Source: Cerina sp048266425
Lineage (GTDB): Bacteria > Bacteroidota > Bacteroidia > Flavobacteriales > Flavobacteriaceae
Reading direction: 5' to 3'
Length of the DNA: 64,000 bases
NCBI GenBank assembly: GCA_048266425.1
Contig: JBLWZN010000001.1
Coordinates: 148,044-212,043, forward strand
This document shows positions 25,878-35,534 of this stretch, in pieces. Made by a program: the position numbers and the translations under genes. The stretch's first letter is position 1, and each line of letters opens with the position of its first letter. Under the pieces are notes generated by a model. It was not told the DNA's origin. It saw nothing but the letters and a program-made list of their open reading frames with translations, and did no database searches.

Positions 25878-26900
25878 TTACCTTTTTTGCTTCAATGGTC
25901 TTGCTTCCACCCCTTCAAAAGTCATTATTACGGGTTTTATTGTTCCGTCGGTATTAAAATACATGCGGTCTATACACGTTACCCTATCGTCACGGCCTTC
26001 ATTAGGTATTGGTCTGCGGTGGTATACAATATACCAGTCATCGGTACCGGGAATGTTCATTACGGAATGGTGCCCCGCTCCAGTGGCAATTTTGGGATCG
26101 CTTTCCAAAATTGCCCCAATACGTTGAAAAGGTCCCAATAGGGAGTCTGAGATGGCGTAGGCTACTTTGTAGGTGTCGTTGGTCCAGGTGCCCTCGGACC
26201 ACATAAAATAATATTTCCCGTTCCGCATAAACATTACGGAGCCTTCCACATAATTCTCCGGGGTTATTTCCTTATATGTCTCGCCATCGTCAAATGGGAC
26301 CATACCGGTAAAATCATCGTTCAATTTGGCTATGTTGCAATGGCCCCACCCCCCGTAAATGATATAATATTGACCATCGGTATCCTTAAATATAAACTGG
26401 TCTATGGGTTGGGCCCCGTTGTAGACCTTGCCAATCAGGGGTTTTCCCAGATAATCGCGGTAAGGTCCTTCCGGTTCGTCCGCCACTGCAATGCCAATTC
26501 CGCCAACATCATCCAAACTGTTCTTTTTGGGATCCCACCATTTGCTTTCCGGGGTCTGTAAGTCGTTGGCGCCAAAAAATAAATAGTACTTCTTGTCCTT
26601 GGCTACGATAGCCGGGGCCCAAAGTGCCCTCTTGGCCCATTTAAACATACTAGTATCTATAATTCTCGGATGCTTTTTCCAATGGGTAAGGTCATTGGAA
26701 GAAAAGGCATCCATATAAACCTGGTTGTCAAAATCGGCCGAGTAAGTGGGGAAAATCCAATATTGGTTGTTGAGAATGGCTACCTCTGGATCGGCATACC
26801 AGGCCCCATCAAATAGGGGGTTTGCGGATTTTTGGGAAATTCCGCTATTGAAAAACATAAGTGTAAATATAAAAAGGGCTAAATGTGCTTCTTTTTTCAT
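25878..26900 (-). CDS. Glycoside hydrolase family 43, secreted
   Basis: A 340-residue five-bladed beta-propeller glycosidase with a signal peptide (MKKEAHLALFIFTLMFFNSGISQ). The catalytic-base region is WYADPEV (D37), the transition-state aspartate sits in APAIVAKDKKYYLFF, and the acid glutamate is in ENYVEGSVMF. GH43 enzymes remove arabinose or xylose from arabinan and xylan, or galactose in some subfamilies. The neighbouring GH3 gene on the same strand, 358 bases upstream, suggests joint use on a hemicellulose-like polymer. There are no SusC/SusD genes nearby. Confidence 0.88.
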   Translation of the reverse strand: MKKEAHLALFIFTLMFFNSGISQKSANPLFDGAWYADPEVAILNNQYWIFPTYSADFDNQVYMDAFSSNDLTHWKKHPRIIDTSMFKWAKRALWAPAIVAKDKKYYLFFGANDLQTPESKWWDPKKNSLDDVGGIGIAVADEPEGPYRDYLGKPLIGKVYNGAQPIDQFIFKDTDGQYYIIYGGWGHCNIAKLNDDFTGMVPFDDGETYKEITPENYVEGSVMFMRNGKYYFMWSEGTWTNDTYKVAYAISDSLLGPFQRIGAILESDPKIATGAGHHSVMNIPGTDDWYIVYHRRPIPNEGRDDRVTCIDRMYFNTDGTIKPVIMTFEGVEARPLKQKR

Positions 26901-27049
26901 AATGAACTACTTCTGTTTGTGCATGTTATAGAACTGCTAATTTGTTTTATAGCCTGTCTAAGATAGTATTTTAAAAGGATTTCAAAGTCTAGGCTATTTG
27001 GCGGGTGCACGATAAATTTCCATTTTTCTTGAAAATGTTTACTTGACCC

Positions 27050-27200
27050 AGGACCTCTCTGCCCCGTCCGGCCTCCCCCAGACCCTCCCAAGCCCCCCTG
27101 AACGGTACGGGCAGGGAGGGGAGCGAATCCTACAAGAACCGGACAGTTTCATTTTATCGAGAACCGATTCCCTCCCTATTGGGGAGGGTTAGGGAGGGAT
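27050..27200. repeat. Palindromic G/C-rich intergenic repeat, copy D
   Basis: Between GH43 and GH3. The core 27115-27188 starts GGAGGGGAGC and ends with CCCTCCCTATTGGGGAGGG. It aligns along its length with 41125-41199 (shared GTTTCATTT and GATTCCCTCC blocks), so the two are diverged copies of one family. The rest of the 358-base gap holds further short C-rich runs and no gene. Confidence 0.6.
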
Positions 27201-27258
27201 TGGTTCCCGGCCAGATCTCTGTTAGGCTTATTGTGTTTAAAGAAATTTGTTGTGCACC

Positions 27259-29415
27259 TTATTTGGCAATGAGCTCCCCTTTCAATCTTTGATCTGCCGA
27301 AGACGGCCCTACAAAGAATTCTATCTTTCCTTGCTCCAGTACAAAGGCGTGCTTGTCCACATCCCAATACCTTAGTTCGTTGGCGTCTAGCGGTATGGTG
27401 ACCTCTGTCGTTTGCCCTTTTGGGACCGATACGCGTTTGAAGCCCTTGAGGGCTATTCTTGGGCGTTCCACTTTGGAGTCGGGGAAACTGGCATAGAGCT
27501 GAACCACCTCATCACTGTCATAGTCCCCAGTGTTTTTAAGCTGAAAACTTACGTTAACGATATTTCCCTCTTTTATATTCTTGTGGTCCACCGTTAAGTT
27601 TTGATAATCAAAGGTGGTATAGGTAAGTCCGAAACCGAATGGGAATAAGGGCTCGTTCTCATCGTACATATAGGTGCGCCCATGCCTAATATTGTAATCT
27701 AATATGGGTAATAATTTATCAATAGAGGTAGACCAAGTCTGTACTAAACGTCCCGCTGGACTAACTTTTCCAAAGAGTACATCGGCAAGACCATTGCCCA
27801 ATTCCTGACTAGATTGTGTAATTCGTAGAATGGCAGGTACATGTTCCTTGGACCAGTTGATAGCGTAGGGAAAACTGGCGACCATGACCAAAATAGTATT
27901 GGGGTTGGCCGCTTTTACCAGCCTTACCAAATCTTCTTCTTCCGTGGTTATAGCCTGCCTGTCTACTTCCTCCCGTCCGTCGCTGGAAACGAAGTTTTTG
28001 CCCCATGGCAATCCGTGACTCAAAGGATCGTTCCCAATACAAATGATGGCAACATCGGCCTTTTTGGCGGCGATTACGGCAGAGTCGGACTTATTGCTTG
28101 CCGCATAAAGAATTTCTGTTTTTTTATCCACGGCATTTTTAATACCGTCCAAGGCAGTGACCCTGTATGGAGGGGTGCCGGAATACCAATCTGAAATGAC
28201 CTTGTTTGCACTTGGGCCTATCACGGCAATGGATTTTAATTTGTCTTTGTTCAACGGCAACAATTTGTTTTCATTCTTTAATAAAACGATGGATTTTACG
28301 GTTGCTTCCCGAACTAAAGCCTTAGTTTCAGGTTTGGTCCAAGGATCAATAGTGTCTGTTATGCCAATTTGGGAGTATGGATTGTCTTTGGAATTGTCGA
28401 GCAGACCCAATTTCAGCCATACCCGCAAGTCTCCCCTTATGGCCAGGTCCAGTTCCTTTTCGGTCACCAAGCCTTTATCAATGGCATTTTTTAAGGGTTC
28501 CTTATAATCGTCCAAAAACATGGTAATACCGGAATGGATACAGGCGGCGACGGCTGTTTCCAAATCCGGAAAGTAATGGTGGGACGTTACCAATCGCCGG
28601 AAGGCACCACCGTCCGTAGCTATAATGCCGTTTTGCCCCCATTCGTTGATGGTGACGTCCTTTAGCATGGGGTGCACGGTACACGGAATGCCGTTATGGC
28701 TGTTATAGGCTGCCATATATGCCTTGGAACCTGCTTCTGTAATACCTTTGTAAAAGGGATAGGAATAGTATTCCCGAAAGAGCCTTTCGTCAAAATCGGA
28801 GGAATTGATATAGCGGTTGTTCTCGTTGCTATTTGCCAAAAAATGTTTCATCAGGGAGGCGGTTTTCCAGTATTTGGAGTTATCGCCCTGTAATCCCTTT
28901 ACAAAGGACACTGTAAGTCTTGAAGTTAAATAAGCATCCTCCCCATAACATTCCTCCGTTCTTCCCCAACGGATATCACGGCCAAGGTCCGCATTAGGTG
29001 CCAAAACTATAAGACCCCCGCTTCCGTATTTCGGACTTTGGGTAAGATATCTACACTCATAGGCTTCTTGGGCCGCAATTCGTTGTAATAGATCCGGATC
29101 CCAAGTTTGGGCCAGGCCAATTGCTTGGGGAAAGGTAGTAGTGGTAGATGCTCCGGGCCCTTTTAACGCCCAATTGGCAGGTCCGCTAAGGGCAACTCCG
29201 TGCAAACCTTCGATAATCCGGTGTTTTTTGATTTCAAGTCGAGGAATTGAGGGCCGGGTGGACATGGCATCGATCTTTTCGTCCAAGGTCATTAAGGAAA
29301 TCAGGTTGTCCAGTCTTTTTTCTTCGCTTAGACGATAATTTTGAAAGGGATATTTTTGAGCACTAATAGAGATAGTGGCAAGGAGTAATAAACAAAAGGA
29401 AAGATGTTTTTTCAT
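27259..29415 (-). CDS. Glycoside hydrolase family 3 (beta-glucosidase/beta-xylosidase type)
   Basis: A 718-residue secreted exo-glycosidase, signal peptide MKKHLSFCLLLLATISISAQ. The N-terminal TIM barrel has the likely nucleophile region IIATDGGAFRR and an upstream LMKHFLANS (KH motif). The second alpha/beta domain contains IGPSANKVISDWYSG and ILVMVASFPYAINW. The last 130 residues form the fibronectin-III-like module (FPFGFGLTYTTFDYQNL). The enzyme would release terminal sugars from oligosaccharides made by partners such as the GH43. Beta-xylosidase or beta-glucosidase cannot be separated by eye. Confidence 0.9.
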   Translation of the reverse strand: MKKHLSFCLLLLATISISAQKYPFQNYRLSEEKRLDNLISLMTLDEKIDAMSTRPSIPRLEIKKHRIIEGLHGVALSGPANWALKGPGASTTTTFPQAIGLAQTWDPDLLQRIAAQEAYECRYLTQSPKYGSGGLIVLAPNADLGRDIRWGRTEECYGEDAYLTSRLTVSFVKGLQGDNSKYWKTASLMKHFLANSNENNRYINSSDFDERLFREYYSYPFYKGITEAGSKAYMAAYNSHNGIPCTVHPMLKDVTINEWGQNGIIATDGGAFRRLVTSHHYFPDLETAVAACIHSGITMFLDDYKEPLKNAIDKGLVTEKELDLAIRGDLRVWLKLGLLDNSKDNPYSQIGITDTIDPWTKPETKALVREATVKSIVLLKNENKLLPLNKDKLKSIAVIGPSANKVISDWYSGTPPYRVTALDGIKNAVDKKTEILYAASNKSDSAVIAAKKADVAIICIGNDPLSHGLPWGKNFVSSDGREEVDRQAITTEEEDLVRLVKAANPNTILVMVASFPYAINWSKEHVPAILRITQSSQELGNGLADVLFGKVSPAGRLVQTWSTSIDKLLPILDYNIRHGRTYMYDENEPLFPFGFGLTYTTFDYQNLTVDHKNIKEGNIVNVSFQLKNTGDYDSDEVVQLYASFPDSKVERPRIALKGFKRVSVPKGQTTEVTIPLDANELRYWDVDKHAFVLEQGKIEFFVGPSSADQRLKGELIAK

Positions 29416-29553
29416 TGAGGCAGTGGTGTAAATGGATTGTCGAAATTTTTTAGGTAGACCAAGTTACAGCTTTTTTTAAAGATCATTATTTTATCTGGCC
29501 ATACTTTCTAATTGCTTTGAGGAAAACTATGTATTGTCCTTTCACTTCAAAAA

Positions 29554-29586
29554 AAATCCGCCCATACGTTTTGCACAGGCGGATTT
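29554..29586 (-). terminator. Terminator of the barrel/DUF502 gene group
   Basis: Nine-base stem AAATCCGCC / GGCGGATTT, followed on the minus strand by a T-rich tract, 22 bases after the stop of the first barrel gene. Confidence 0.8.
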
Positions 29587-29608
29587 CAATATTTTTTGAA
29601 ATTATTTA

Positions 29609-30409
29609 CTACTTCATAAACTGTAGATTGATTCCCGTAAAGATTTGGAATACGGGTTGGGGACCCTTTACCAACATGGAGTACTGGGGCTCCACGAAAA
29701 GGTTGCAGACTGTATTCCCCAGTTTCACCACCTTCCCTATACCGAGGCCCATGGGAACCGAATAGGAATCATTCTTAAGGTCGAATACCCAAATAGGGGC
29801 ACCCCTTAGATAGGTGCCTTTGCCGAGCTGCCAAAAATAAAAAGGTTGTATCGCCGCCAAACTGGTGGAAGGTCGGTCGCTTTGTCCGGCGATGGAAGCC
29901 TGCCAGGTAATCAACCCCCCGAACTGAAAAATGGGAGATTTGGCTATAAATGCCACAAAGGCAAATCCCGCCTGCCATTTTCCGGAGCCCAAGGCCGCAT
30001 CCGTAGCCGTGGGGGCGGCGACCATAGGGCCAAAGCCCATTGTGGTCGTGGGCTTGGAAACAAAGTTGTAGGAAAGGAAGGCATTCGCGTCCCCAAGGCC
30101 ACTGATGGTATTTACCACGCCATTAGCTCCAGGGGCTCCTATGGTGGATATAGGCGCAGAGACCCTAAGTAAAAGTTTGCCACCGGAAAAGGGAGTGGCG
30201 TACCGCAACCAGGTGGTGTTCATATAAGTCCCGTCCGGAGTGTCGCTCAAATTGGGCATGTAGTAATCCTGGAAATTAAGTGCCGTCATATTGGCCAAAG
30301 GGTTATTGGCCTGGGCAGCGCTGGCTCCTTCTTCTTTTTGTTCCTGGGCAAAGGTGAAAACCGTGCTCCCTAGACAAAATAGAGCTAATACAAGTACTTG
30401 TTTTTTCAT
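29609..30409 (-). CDS. Outer-membrane barrel protein of the 'neuromedin U' annotation group, copy 1
   Basis: A 266-residue protein starting at 30409, where MKKQVLVLALFCLG..TFAQ forms a signal peptide; the longer frame from 30541 adds 44 implausible residues. Mature sequence has alternating aromatic/hydrophobic strands typical of small beta-barrels (LLLRVSAPISTIG, GLGDANAFLSYNF, WQAGFAFVAFIA) and ends in FQIFTGINLQFMK. Homologues are commonly labelled neuromedin U by transitive error; true function is unknown. It shares layout and motifs (GLGD, TAT/PTAT) with the protein at 31454-32269, so the two are paralogues. They lie in a row downstream of the sulfatase and HAD genes. Confidence 0.7.
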   Translation of the reverse strand: MKKQVLVLALFCLGSTVFTFAQEQKEEGASAAQANNPLANMTALNFQDYYMPNLSDTPDGTYMNTTWLRYATPFSGGKLLLRVSAPISTIGAPGANGVVNTISGLGDANAFLSYNFVSKPTTTMGFGPMVAAPTATDAALGSGKWQAGFAFVAFIAKSPIFQFGGLITWQASIAGQSDRPSTSLAAIQPFYFWQLGKGTYLRGAPIWVFDLKNDSYSVPMGLGIGKVVKLGNTVCNLFVEPQYSMLVKGPQPVFQIFTGINLQFMK

Positions 30410-30563
30410 TTGGATGTAACTTTTGTATTGATATGGATTAAAGGGAACATTTTTATGAACGGGTGTGATGCTGTTCTTGATACGTTTAATAAAAGTAATC
30501 ATTTTCGGTGCTTTATTCCAGTTCAAGGGTTTATTGTCCAAAGATAACCTGAAAGAAAATATC

Positions 30564-31142
30564 TTAAGCTACAGGCAAGCCTTTTCCTTGTTTTTTCATA
30601 ATGCCTAATAGTGATTTGGCGTCGATATCAATTTTTTGTATCATTTTGTTATCAACGACCAATACTTCACCTTCTAAAGCATTTGTTGTACTAGGAAAAA
30701 AGACAACCGAATTATTAGCTTTTTCGTCAATTAAAAGACCTGGTTTATCGCCCATAGGAGTATTAACTAATACCGGTATTCTATTATCCGGTTTTGGACT
30801 TATTTTATTCTCCAGTTCGGTTTTATATTTACTATATCCAGGAATAACATCCAACAACATACCTTCAAACCAATCGTAAAAATTCATAAAACGCGATAAA
30901 GTTGCCAAATATCCAAAAACATAAAAAATGAGCAGTATTAATAAACCTGTTGTAATGGTTAGTGAATACTTCCCGAAAAAATCGTCTAAATGTAAGTTGT
31001 GAACAACAAGTTTTCCTAAATGGCTTACTTTGTACCATAGTTTTTCTATAACTATAAAAAGAACAAATATGGGTAACAAATACATCATACCACTTACAAC
31101 TTTATTTCTAGGTTTTGCTAAACGTTTTTTATAATCTTTCAT
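30564..31142 (-). CDS. DUF502 family membrane protein
   Basis: A 192-residue protein with two transmembrane helices (about 18-36 and 58-80) and a soluble C-terminal part whose FFPSTTNALEGEVLVV matches the DUF502 signature. Homologues occur in many phyla without known activity. The gene is clearly AT-richer than its neighbours (about 31% G+C in two sampled 60-base lines, against about 50% in the flanking barrel genes) and is flanked upstream by palindromic repeats. It therefore looks like an insertion between two paralogues. It could still be cotranscribed with them. Confidence 0.75.
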   Translation of the reverse strand: MKDYKKRLAKPRNKVVSGMMYLLPIFVLFIVIEKLWYKVSHLGKLVVHNLHLDDFFGKYSLTITTGLLILLIFYVFGYLATLSRFMNFYDWFEGMLLDVIPGYSKYKTELENKISPKPDNRIPVLVNTPMGDKPGLLIDEKANNSVVFFPSTTNALEGEVLVVDNKMIQKIDIDAKSLLGIMKKQGKGLPVA

Positions 31143-31453
31143 CTGTTTTAGGTTGGTTATTCCGTATTAAAATTATGGGCTGTAGCTAAATCATTTTAAT
31201 GCCCCGCTCAGGGAATGGGAGAAAATCCCTCGTCTTTATGCGTTCCGATAGCTCCAGTCCCGATAATTCCCCTGAGTTATCGGGACGGGATAGTTTGATT
31301 TGCATTTCGCCGTTCGCTGTGCGCAAAAAAAGTGTAGAGCGATTTGCGCAAAGTGCAATGCGGAACGGTAATCCTTAGCCGACTTGTGGTCGAGATCAAA
31401 ACCCATCGGTCTTTAGCCCTCGAATGCTCGGGGTAGTTTAGTATCGACTACCA
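31143..31453. repeat. Intergenic block of nested inverted repeats
   Basis: Holds a hairpin GTCCCGATAA / TTATCGGGAC (31257-31286) and a longer imperfect inverted repeat pairing the TTTGCATTTCGCCGTTCGC region (about 31298) with GCAATGCGGAACGG (about 31355), plus a TTTGCGCAAA palindrome. These resemble dispersed flavobacterial repeats. No gene is seen. Confidence 0.5.
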
Positions 31454-32269
31454 CTACATCGGCAAATACCACCGAAATCCGAGCCTGACCCCAAAATCGT
31501 TGAGGTTGCGGGTATAGCCGTCCGAACGATAGACCATAATTTCCGGCTCTACATAGGCATTGTATTTTAACTTTCCGGACCAGATGTAGCCCACCCGAAA
31601 ATCCATAGGGATGGCCATTTTTCCAGTTTGGTAATCAATTTGCCACTCCGGCTCTATTCCTGCGTAAATGCCATTGGACCAGGTGTAGAAAATATTGGGC
31701 TGCAACACGGCATAGGCGTTGGACCCATATTTCTCATTTCCGCTCACCGAGAAAAAGTTCTCTAGGATCCAGTACATCTGCCAGTTGCCCAAATCGGTAA
31801 AGGTAACGGTAAGGGCCGGGCCTATGGACCATTGATTGGAGCCCAGTTTTGGCGAGGTGGCCGTAGGTGCCGTTAGGTTCCAGCCCGCACCGAACTGCCC
31901 CCATTTTTTCTTCATCAAGATAAAGAACTGGTTCAGCGTAAGGTCGCCCAAGCCGGTGGTGCCGTCAGGGGCGGTGTTGACAAAGGCGATGACCCTGATG
32001 AGTTGGGGAAAGGGCAAAAGCGGTCCTTTTTTCAAGGGCAAAATTCCCCTAAAACGAAAATTTTGGGCAACCCCCTCCGTATTATGCGTATTAGTGATGA
32101 TATATTCTTCCAGTTGAAGTTGCCAGGCCAAAGTGGTGGGGTTCATTATCTCCTGGGACTGCTTTACGGAGGTCTTGGATTCCGGTTTTTCTTCTTTCTG
32201 GGCCATCATGGAAAAATTCACGAAGAATAATGCGATGGTAATTGCAATTATCTGGGAGCGTGATTTCAT
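31454..32269 (-). CDS. Outer-membrane barrel protein of the 'neuromedin U' annotation group, copy 2
   Basis: A 271-residue exported protein with signal peptide MKSRSQIIAITIALFFVNFSMMAQ. A charged stretch (EEKPESKTSVKQSQE) precedes predicted beta-strands with GLGDLTLNQFF, WNLTAPTATSPKLG and FRVGYIWSGKLKYNAY, ending in an aromatic LGFRWYLPM as outer-membrane barrels often do. It resembles the product of 29609-30409 in length, strand motifs and the PTAT segment. Its function is unknown; a role in uptake or export linked to the adjacent phosphatase and sulfatase is inference from position only. Confidence 0.7.
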   Translation of the reverse strand: MKSRSQIIAITIALFFVNFSMMAQKEEKPESKTSVKQSQEIMNPTTLAWQLQLEEYIITNTHNTEGVAQNFRFRGILPLKKGPLLPFPQLIRVIAFVNTAPDGTTGLGDLTLNQFFILMKKKWGQFGAGWNLTAPTATSPKLGSNQWSIGPALTVTFTDLGNWQMYWILENFFSVSGNEKYGSNAYAVLQPNIFYTWSNGIYAGIEPEWQIDYQTGKMAIPMDFRVGYIWSGKLKYNAYVEPEIMVYRSDGYTRNLNDFGVRLGFRWYLPM

Positions 32270-32696
32270 GATTTTAATTTTTGTCAGTTACTATAAAAAT
32301 AATCGTTACGCGTTTATGGTAGCTTACAATACTACTAACCATTAATTTTAATGCGAATCAAGGGTTGAAAATGCCCCGCGGTTTCGGGGTCGGCCACTAT
32401 TCTTTGGTTAAGGGTATTAGCTGCGCTGGCTAACAGCGTAACTATTGAATCGTCCCAGATGTAAACACGACTAACAAAACATCATTTATTTTTTGCATCA
32501 ACCCTTCATTGGTGTTTTTAACTATTAATGACAGTCAATGCCCTTTTTGAGGGAATATCGATTATAGGAGAAGCAAGACTTTGAATTAAACGATTCAGTT
32601 CTTGTAAAGTAGATTTATATTTTTTTTAGTCTTATTTCCTACGTCTTGGTTCTTAAGTCCAAATCCTAATTTTCACTAAAATAATGGAAGTGTCAT
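32270..32696. other. Intergenic region without a recognisable gene
   Basis: Contains a small hairpin CCCCG..CGGGG near 32373 and otherwise AT-rich sequence. Probably carries the promoter of the barrel gene and the end of the HAD transcript. No coding fragment recognised. Confidence 0.4.
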
Positions 32697-33752
32697 CTAC
32701 TTCTTATCAAAGGGATATATCACCTTCCAATCGTCCTTCATGCTTGCTATTGTCCACCCTTTTTCATTGGCCTCGTCCAGTCCTTTGTCGAAAGTGCCAA
32801 TTGGGGATTTCCTATCGTACGCCCATTCCCTAATGGAATCGGTATGGTGCACGTAGAGTTTAAAGGATTTAAAGGTGTTGGAGTCCGCCCAGCGCAGCAT
32901 TTGTAGATCTCCGTCGGAGTTCCCAGCGGCAAAAACAGGTCGGCGACCGATGTAACGGTTTATCCCTACGGGCTTTCCTTCCTTGTCGTCTATCAGGTCT
33001 ATTTTGGCCAATCTTTCAATATACGGCTTCCCGTCATTATACTCATATTTTGTCTGGATGCTGCTTCCAATGACCTGATTTTTTGGGATGCCGTAAACTG
33101 CTTCCGTCCACGGACGCATAAATTCGATGCCTCCTCCCGATACGATAAAGGTCTTAAATTCATTGGCCCTAAGATAGTCCAACAGCTCCAGCATGGGCTG
33201 GAATACCAATTCGTTAAAATGTTTCTTTTTGGTAGGATGCTCTGCGGTCGCGATCCAATCTTTTACCAGTTTTTCGAACTCGTCCGTGGTGGTGCCGGAA
33301 TGTGTCACCATTACTATTTCCAAAAGGCCTTTTTCTCCCTGTTTCATTAGGGTAGGCATATCGTTTTCCAGCACGGCCTTATAGGGTTGTTTGTTCTTCC
33401 ATTCCGGATGTTCCGGAGCCATCTTTTTTATACGGTCCAATGCAAAAAAGAATTGGAAGTATATGGGCTTTTCGGACCAGAGGGTACCGTCGTTGTCAAA
33501 GGTGGCGATACGGTCCATTACGGGGATAAAATTAGCGCCGTCCTTATTGGTGACGTCCTCTACGTAGTTGATGATGGCCTCTTTGGACTTGCCATCGTTC
33601 CAAGAGGGCAGGGGGTCGGTTTTCTCAACCGTATTTGATACTTCTGTTACTTCCGGTTTTGTTTCCGTCTGTTGTTTACAGGAGACCATAAAACTAATGA
33701 TCATAAGCAGACCCAGTAACGGTGCGGTAAGCTTGTATGTTTGGATGCGCAT
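32697..33752 (-). CDS. Extracytoplasmic HAD-superfamily phosphatase, lipoprotein
   Basis: A 351-residue HAD hydrolase with a lipoprotein signal peptide (LLMIISFMVSC, lipidated C25). Motif I is DNDGT at D86-T90, with nucleophile D86 and acid D88. Motif II is FIVSGGG, and motif IV NSDGDLQML. Most HAD phosphatases are cytoplasmic, so a lipid-anchored one acting in the periplasm or at the outer membrane is notable. It lies downstream of an arylsulfatase on the same strand, 160 bases apart with a terminator between. Dephosphorylation of sulfated or phosphorylated glycans is a guess; the substrate is unknown. Confidence 0.82.
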   Translation of the reverse strand: MRIQTYKLTAPLLGLLMIISFMVSCKQQTETKPEVTEVSNTVEKTDPLPSWNDGKSKEAIINYVEDVTNKDGANFIPVMDRIATFDNDGTLWSEKPIYFQFFFALDRIKKMAPEHPEWKNKQPYKAVLENDMPTLMKQGEKGLLEIVMVTHSGTTTDEFEKLVKDWIATAEHPTKKKHFNELVFQPMLELLDYLRANEFKTFIVSGGGIEFMRPWTEAVYGIPKNQVIGSSIQTKYEYNDGKPYIERLAKIDLIDDKEGKPVGINRYIGRRPVFAAGNSDGDLQMLRWADSNTFKSFKLYVHHTDSIREWAYDRKSPIGTFDKGLDEANEKGWTIASMKDDWKVIYPFDKK

Positions 33753-33858
33753 GGTAGTGTTTATTTATATTAAAAGGATTTTAAAGAATTAAAAAAATCA
33801 ATAAAAACTAAAATACGCTATATTTTTTATTGACATATTCGATTGTAGAAAAAAAGAA

Positions 33859-33902
33859 AAAATCGGCACAAAGGGCAATGAAATGTCCTCTATGCCGATT
33901 TT
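33859..33902 (-). terminator. Terminator of the first arylsulfatase gene
   Basis: Ten-base arms AAAATCGGCA / TGCCGATTTT followed on the minus strand by T-rich sequence, starting ten bases beyond the stop codon. Confidence 0.75.
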
Positions 33903-33911
33903 CGGTTTTTC

Positions 33912-35534
33912 TTAGTTCCCGCCTTTCAATTCTGGTAAAACTATGCCTTTTTGTTTCAGAAGTTCTTTGGCACGTTCCGTATTCCTAAATCTTGTGATTT
34001 CCATAGGTCCGGTATATACCTCACTTTGGAGGGGTCTGGGTGGATACTCCACATAGGATTTCATAAGGTCCTGGGTCGCCTTGTTAAAGATGGGCAAAGT
34101 CCAAGTCTTCTCGGTGTAACTGTTCATAAAAATATCATAACGCTCTTGTGGATCTTGCCATAGATCATAAATGGCAGGTACGGTGGCTACATAGGTCTCG
34201 TCGCCCCTCCAACCCAACTGTTGTCCTGGCATATCGCTTCCTGCTTGGGCGCCATTATCGCCCCTTGTGTTGAATACGGCTTTAAACCTTCCTACCCTTA
34301 CAGCACCTGGGGATAGTTCGGACTCGGTAAAATAGAACCAATCATCCCGGAGTGGCTTGCCTTCATTGAAAAGAACGTTGGACATGTCGTAGCTATCAAA
34401 AACCATTGGGACTCCTTCACGGTCATTTTTGGGCAATTCTACCCCTGCCAAGTTGGCAAAAGTAGCCATCATATCGAGGCCGCCTACAATAGCATGGCTG
34501 TCACTACCTGCTTTTATCTGACCTGGCCACCATGCAATAGCGGGGACACGGCTGCCACCTTCCCTATCGGTGCCTTTGGAACCTCTAAATGGGGTGTAAC
34601 CGGCATCCGGATAGACATCCTGCCAAGCGCCATTGTCCACGGTATAGATAACGATAGTATTTTCCGAAATGCCCAGTTCACGGATTTTATCCATCACACG
34701 ACCCACGTTGTAGTCCATCTCCACTACGCAGTCGGCATATTTGCTCTTGGACGCCGATTTCCCAACAAATTGTTTGGAAGGTAGGTTGGGCTGGTGGTTC
34801 TTCGCAAAGTTGACCGACATAAAGAATGGTTTTTTCGCTTTGGCGTAGGCGTCCAATTGCTTTAGTACGTTTTCGGTCATCATCATATCCAGTTCGGCGA
34901 TATTATCTTCCGTCACCTTGGATATTTCCCGGGCTTTTCCACCAGCTTCGCCTTCCAATATGCCCGTGGTAACTTTTTTGAAAAAAGCCAGCATTTCAGG
35001 CGACATGTCCGGATTCCAAGAAGGAAATACATAGGTATATGCATTTAAGTGGTAGAGCACAACGTTTTGCATTTTGTCATAACCTTGTGCAATAGGCATC
35101 GAATAATCGGCCTCGCCTAAATGCCATTTCCCTGAAAAATAGGTGCTGTATCCGCCTTTTTTAAGTACGGACGCCAAGGTCCATTCAGCAGCCGGCAAAC
35201 CACCACCTTGCCCTTGAAAGGCAACGGTAGTCATTCCACTTCGGTTGGGGATACGTCCGGTTTGCATTGCTGCTCTACCGGGAGTACAGCTGGGCTGGCC
35301 ATAAAAATTCCAAAACTGCATGCCTTCTTTGGCCATACGATCTAAGTTTGGGGTGGCCATGCCACGGCCTTCTCCACCACCATATACGCCAAGGTCTCCC
35401 CAGCCGGTGTCATCGGAAATGAGCATAACAATGTTCGGCTTTGTTGGCCTTTTGTTTTTTTGTGCCTGTACAACCGTCAGGGAAAGACAGAATGCACCGG
35501 CAAGAAATACGGATAGTACTTTTACTTTTTTCAT
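33912..35534 (-). CDS. Arylsulfatase (formylglycine type), copy 1
   Basis: A 540-residue secreted type I sulfatase; signal peptide ends VVQAQ near residue 25. The active-site signature is C83-T-P-G-R87 inside QPSCTPGRAAMQTGR; the cysteine must be oxidised to formylglycine. Metal ligands include D41/D42 in LISDDTGWGDLG and a later YTVDNGAW. Such enzymes hydrolyse sulfate esters on algal polysaccharides or aryl sulfates. No maturase gene is in the window. A 7-bp inverted repeat 116 bases upstream of the ATG may be an operator. Confidence 0.93.
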   Translation of the reverse strand: MKKVKVLSVFLAGAFCLSLTVVQAQKNKRPTKPNIVMLISDDTGWGDLGVYGGGEGRGMATPNLDRMAKEGMQFWNFYGQPSCTPGRAAMQTGRIPNRSGMTTVAFQGQGGGLPAAEWTLASVLKKGGYSTYFSGKWHLGEADYSMPIAQGYDKMQNVVLYHLNAYTYVFPSWNPDMSPEMLAFFKKVTTGILEGEAGGKAREISKVTEDNIAELDMMMTENVLKQLDAYAKAKKPFFMSVNFAKNHQPNLPSKQFVGKSASKSKYADCVVEMDYNVGRVMDKIRELGISENTIVIYTVDNGAWQDVYPDAGYTPFRGSKGTDREGGSRVPAIAWWPGQIKAGSDSHAIVGGLDMMATFANLAGVELPKNDREGVPMVFDSYDMSNVLFNEGKPLRDDWFYFTESELSPGAVRVGRFKAVFNTRGDNGAQAGSDMPGQQLGWRGDETYVATVPAIYDLWQDPQERYDIFMNSYTEKTWTLPIFNKATQDLMKSYVEYPPRPLQSEVYTGPMEITRFRNTERAKELLKQKGIVLPELKGGN

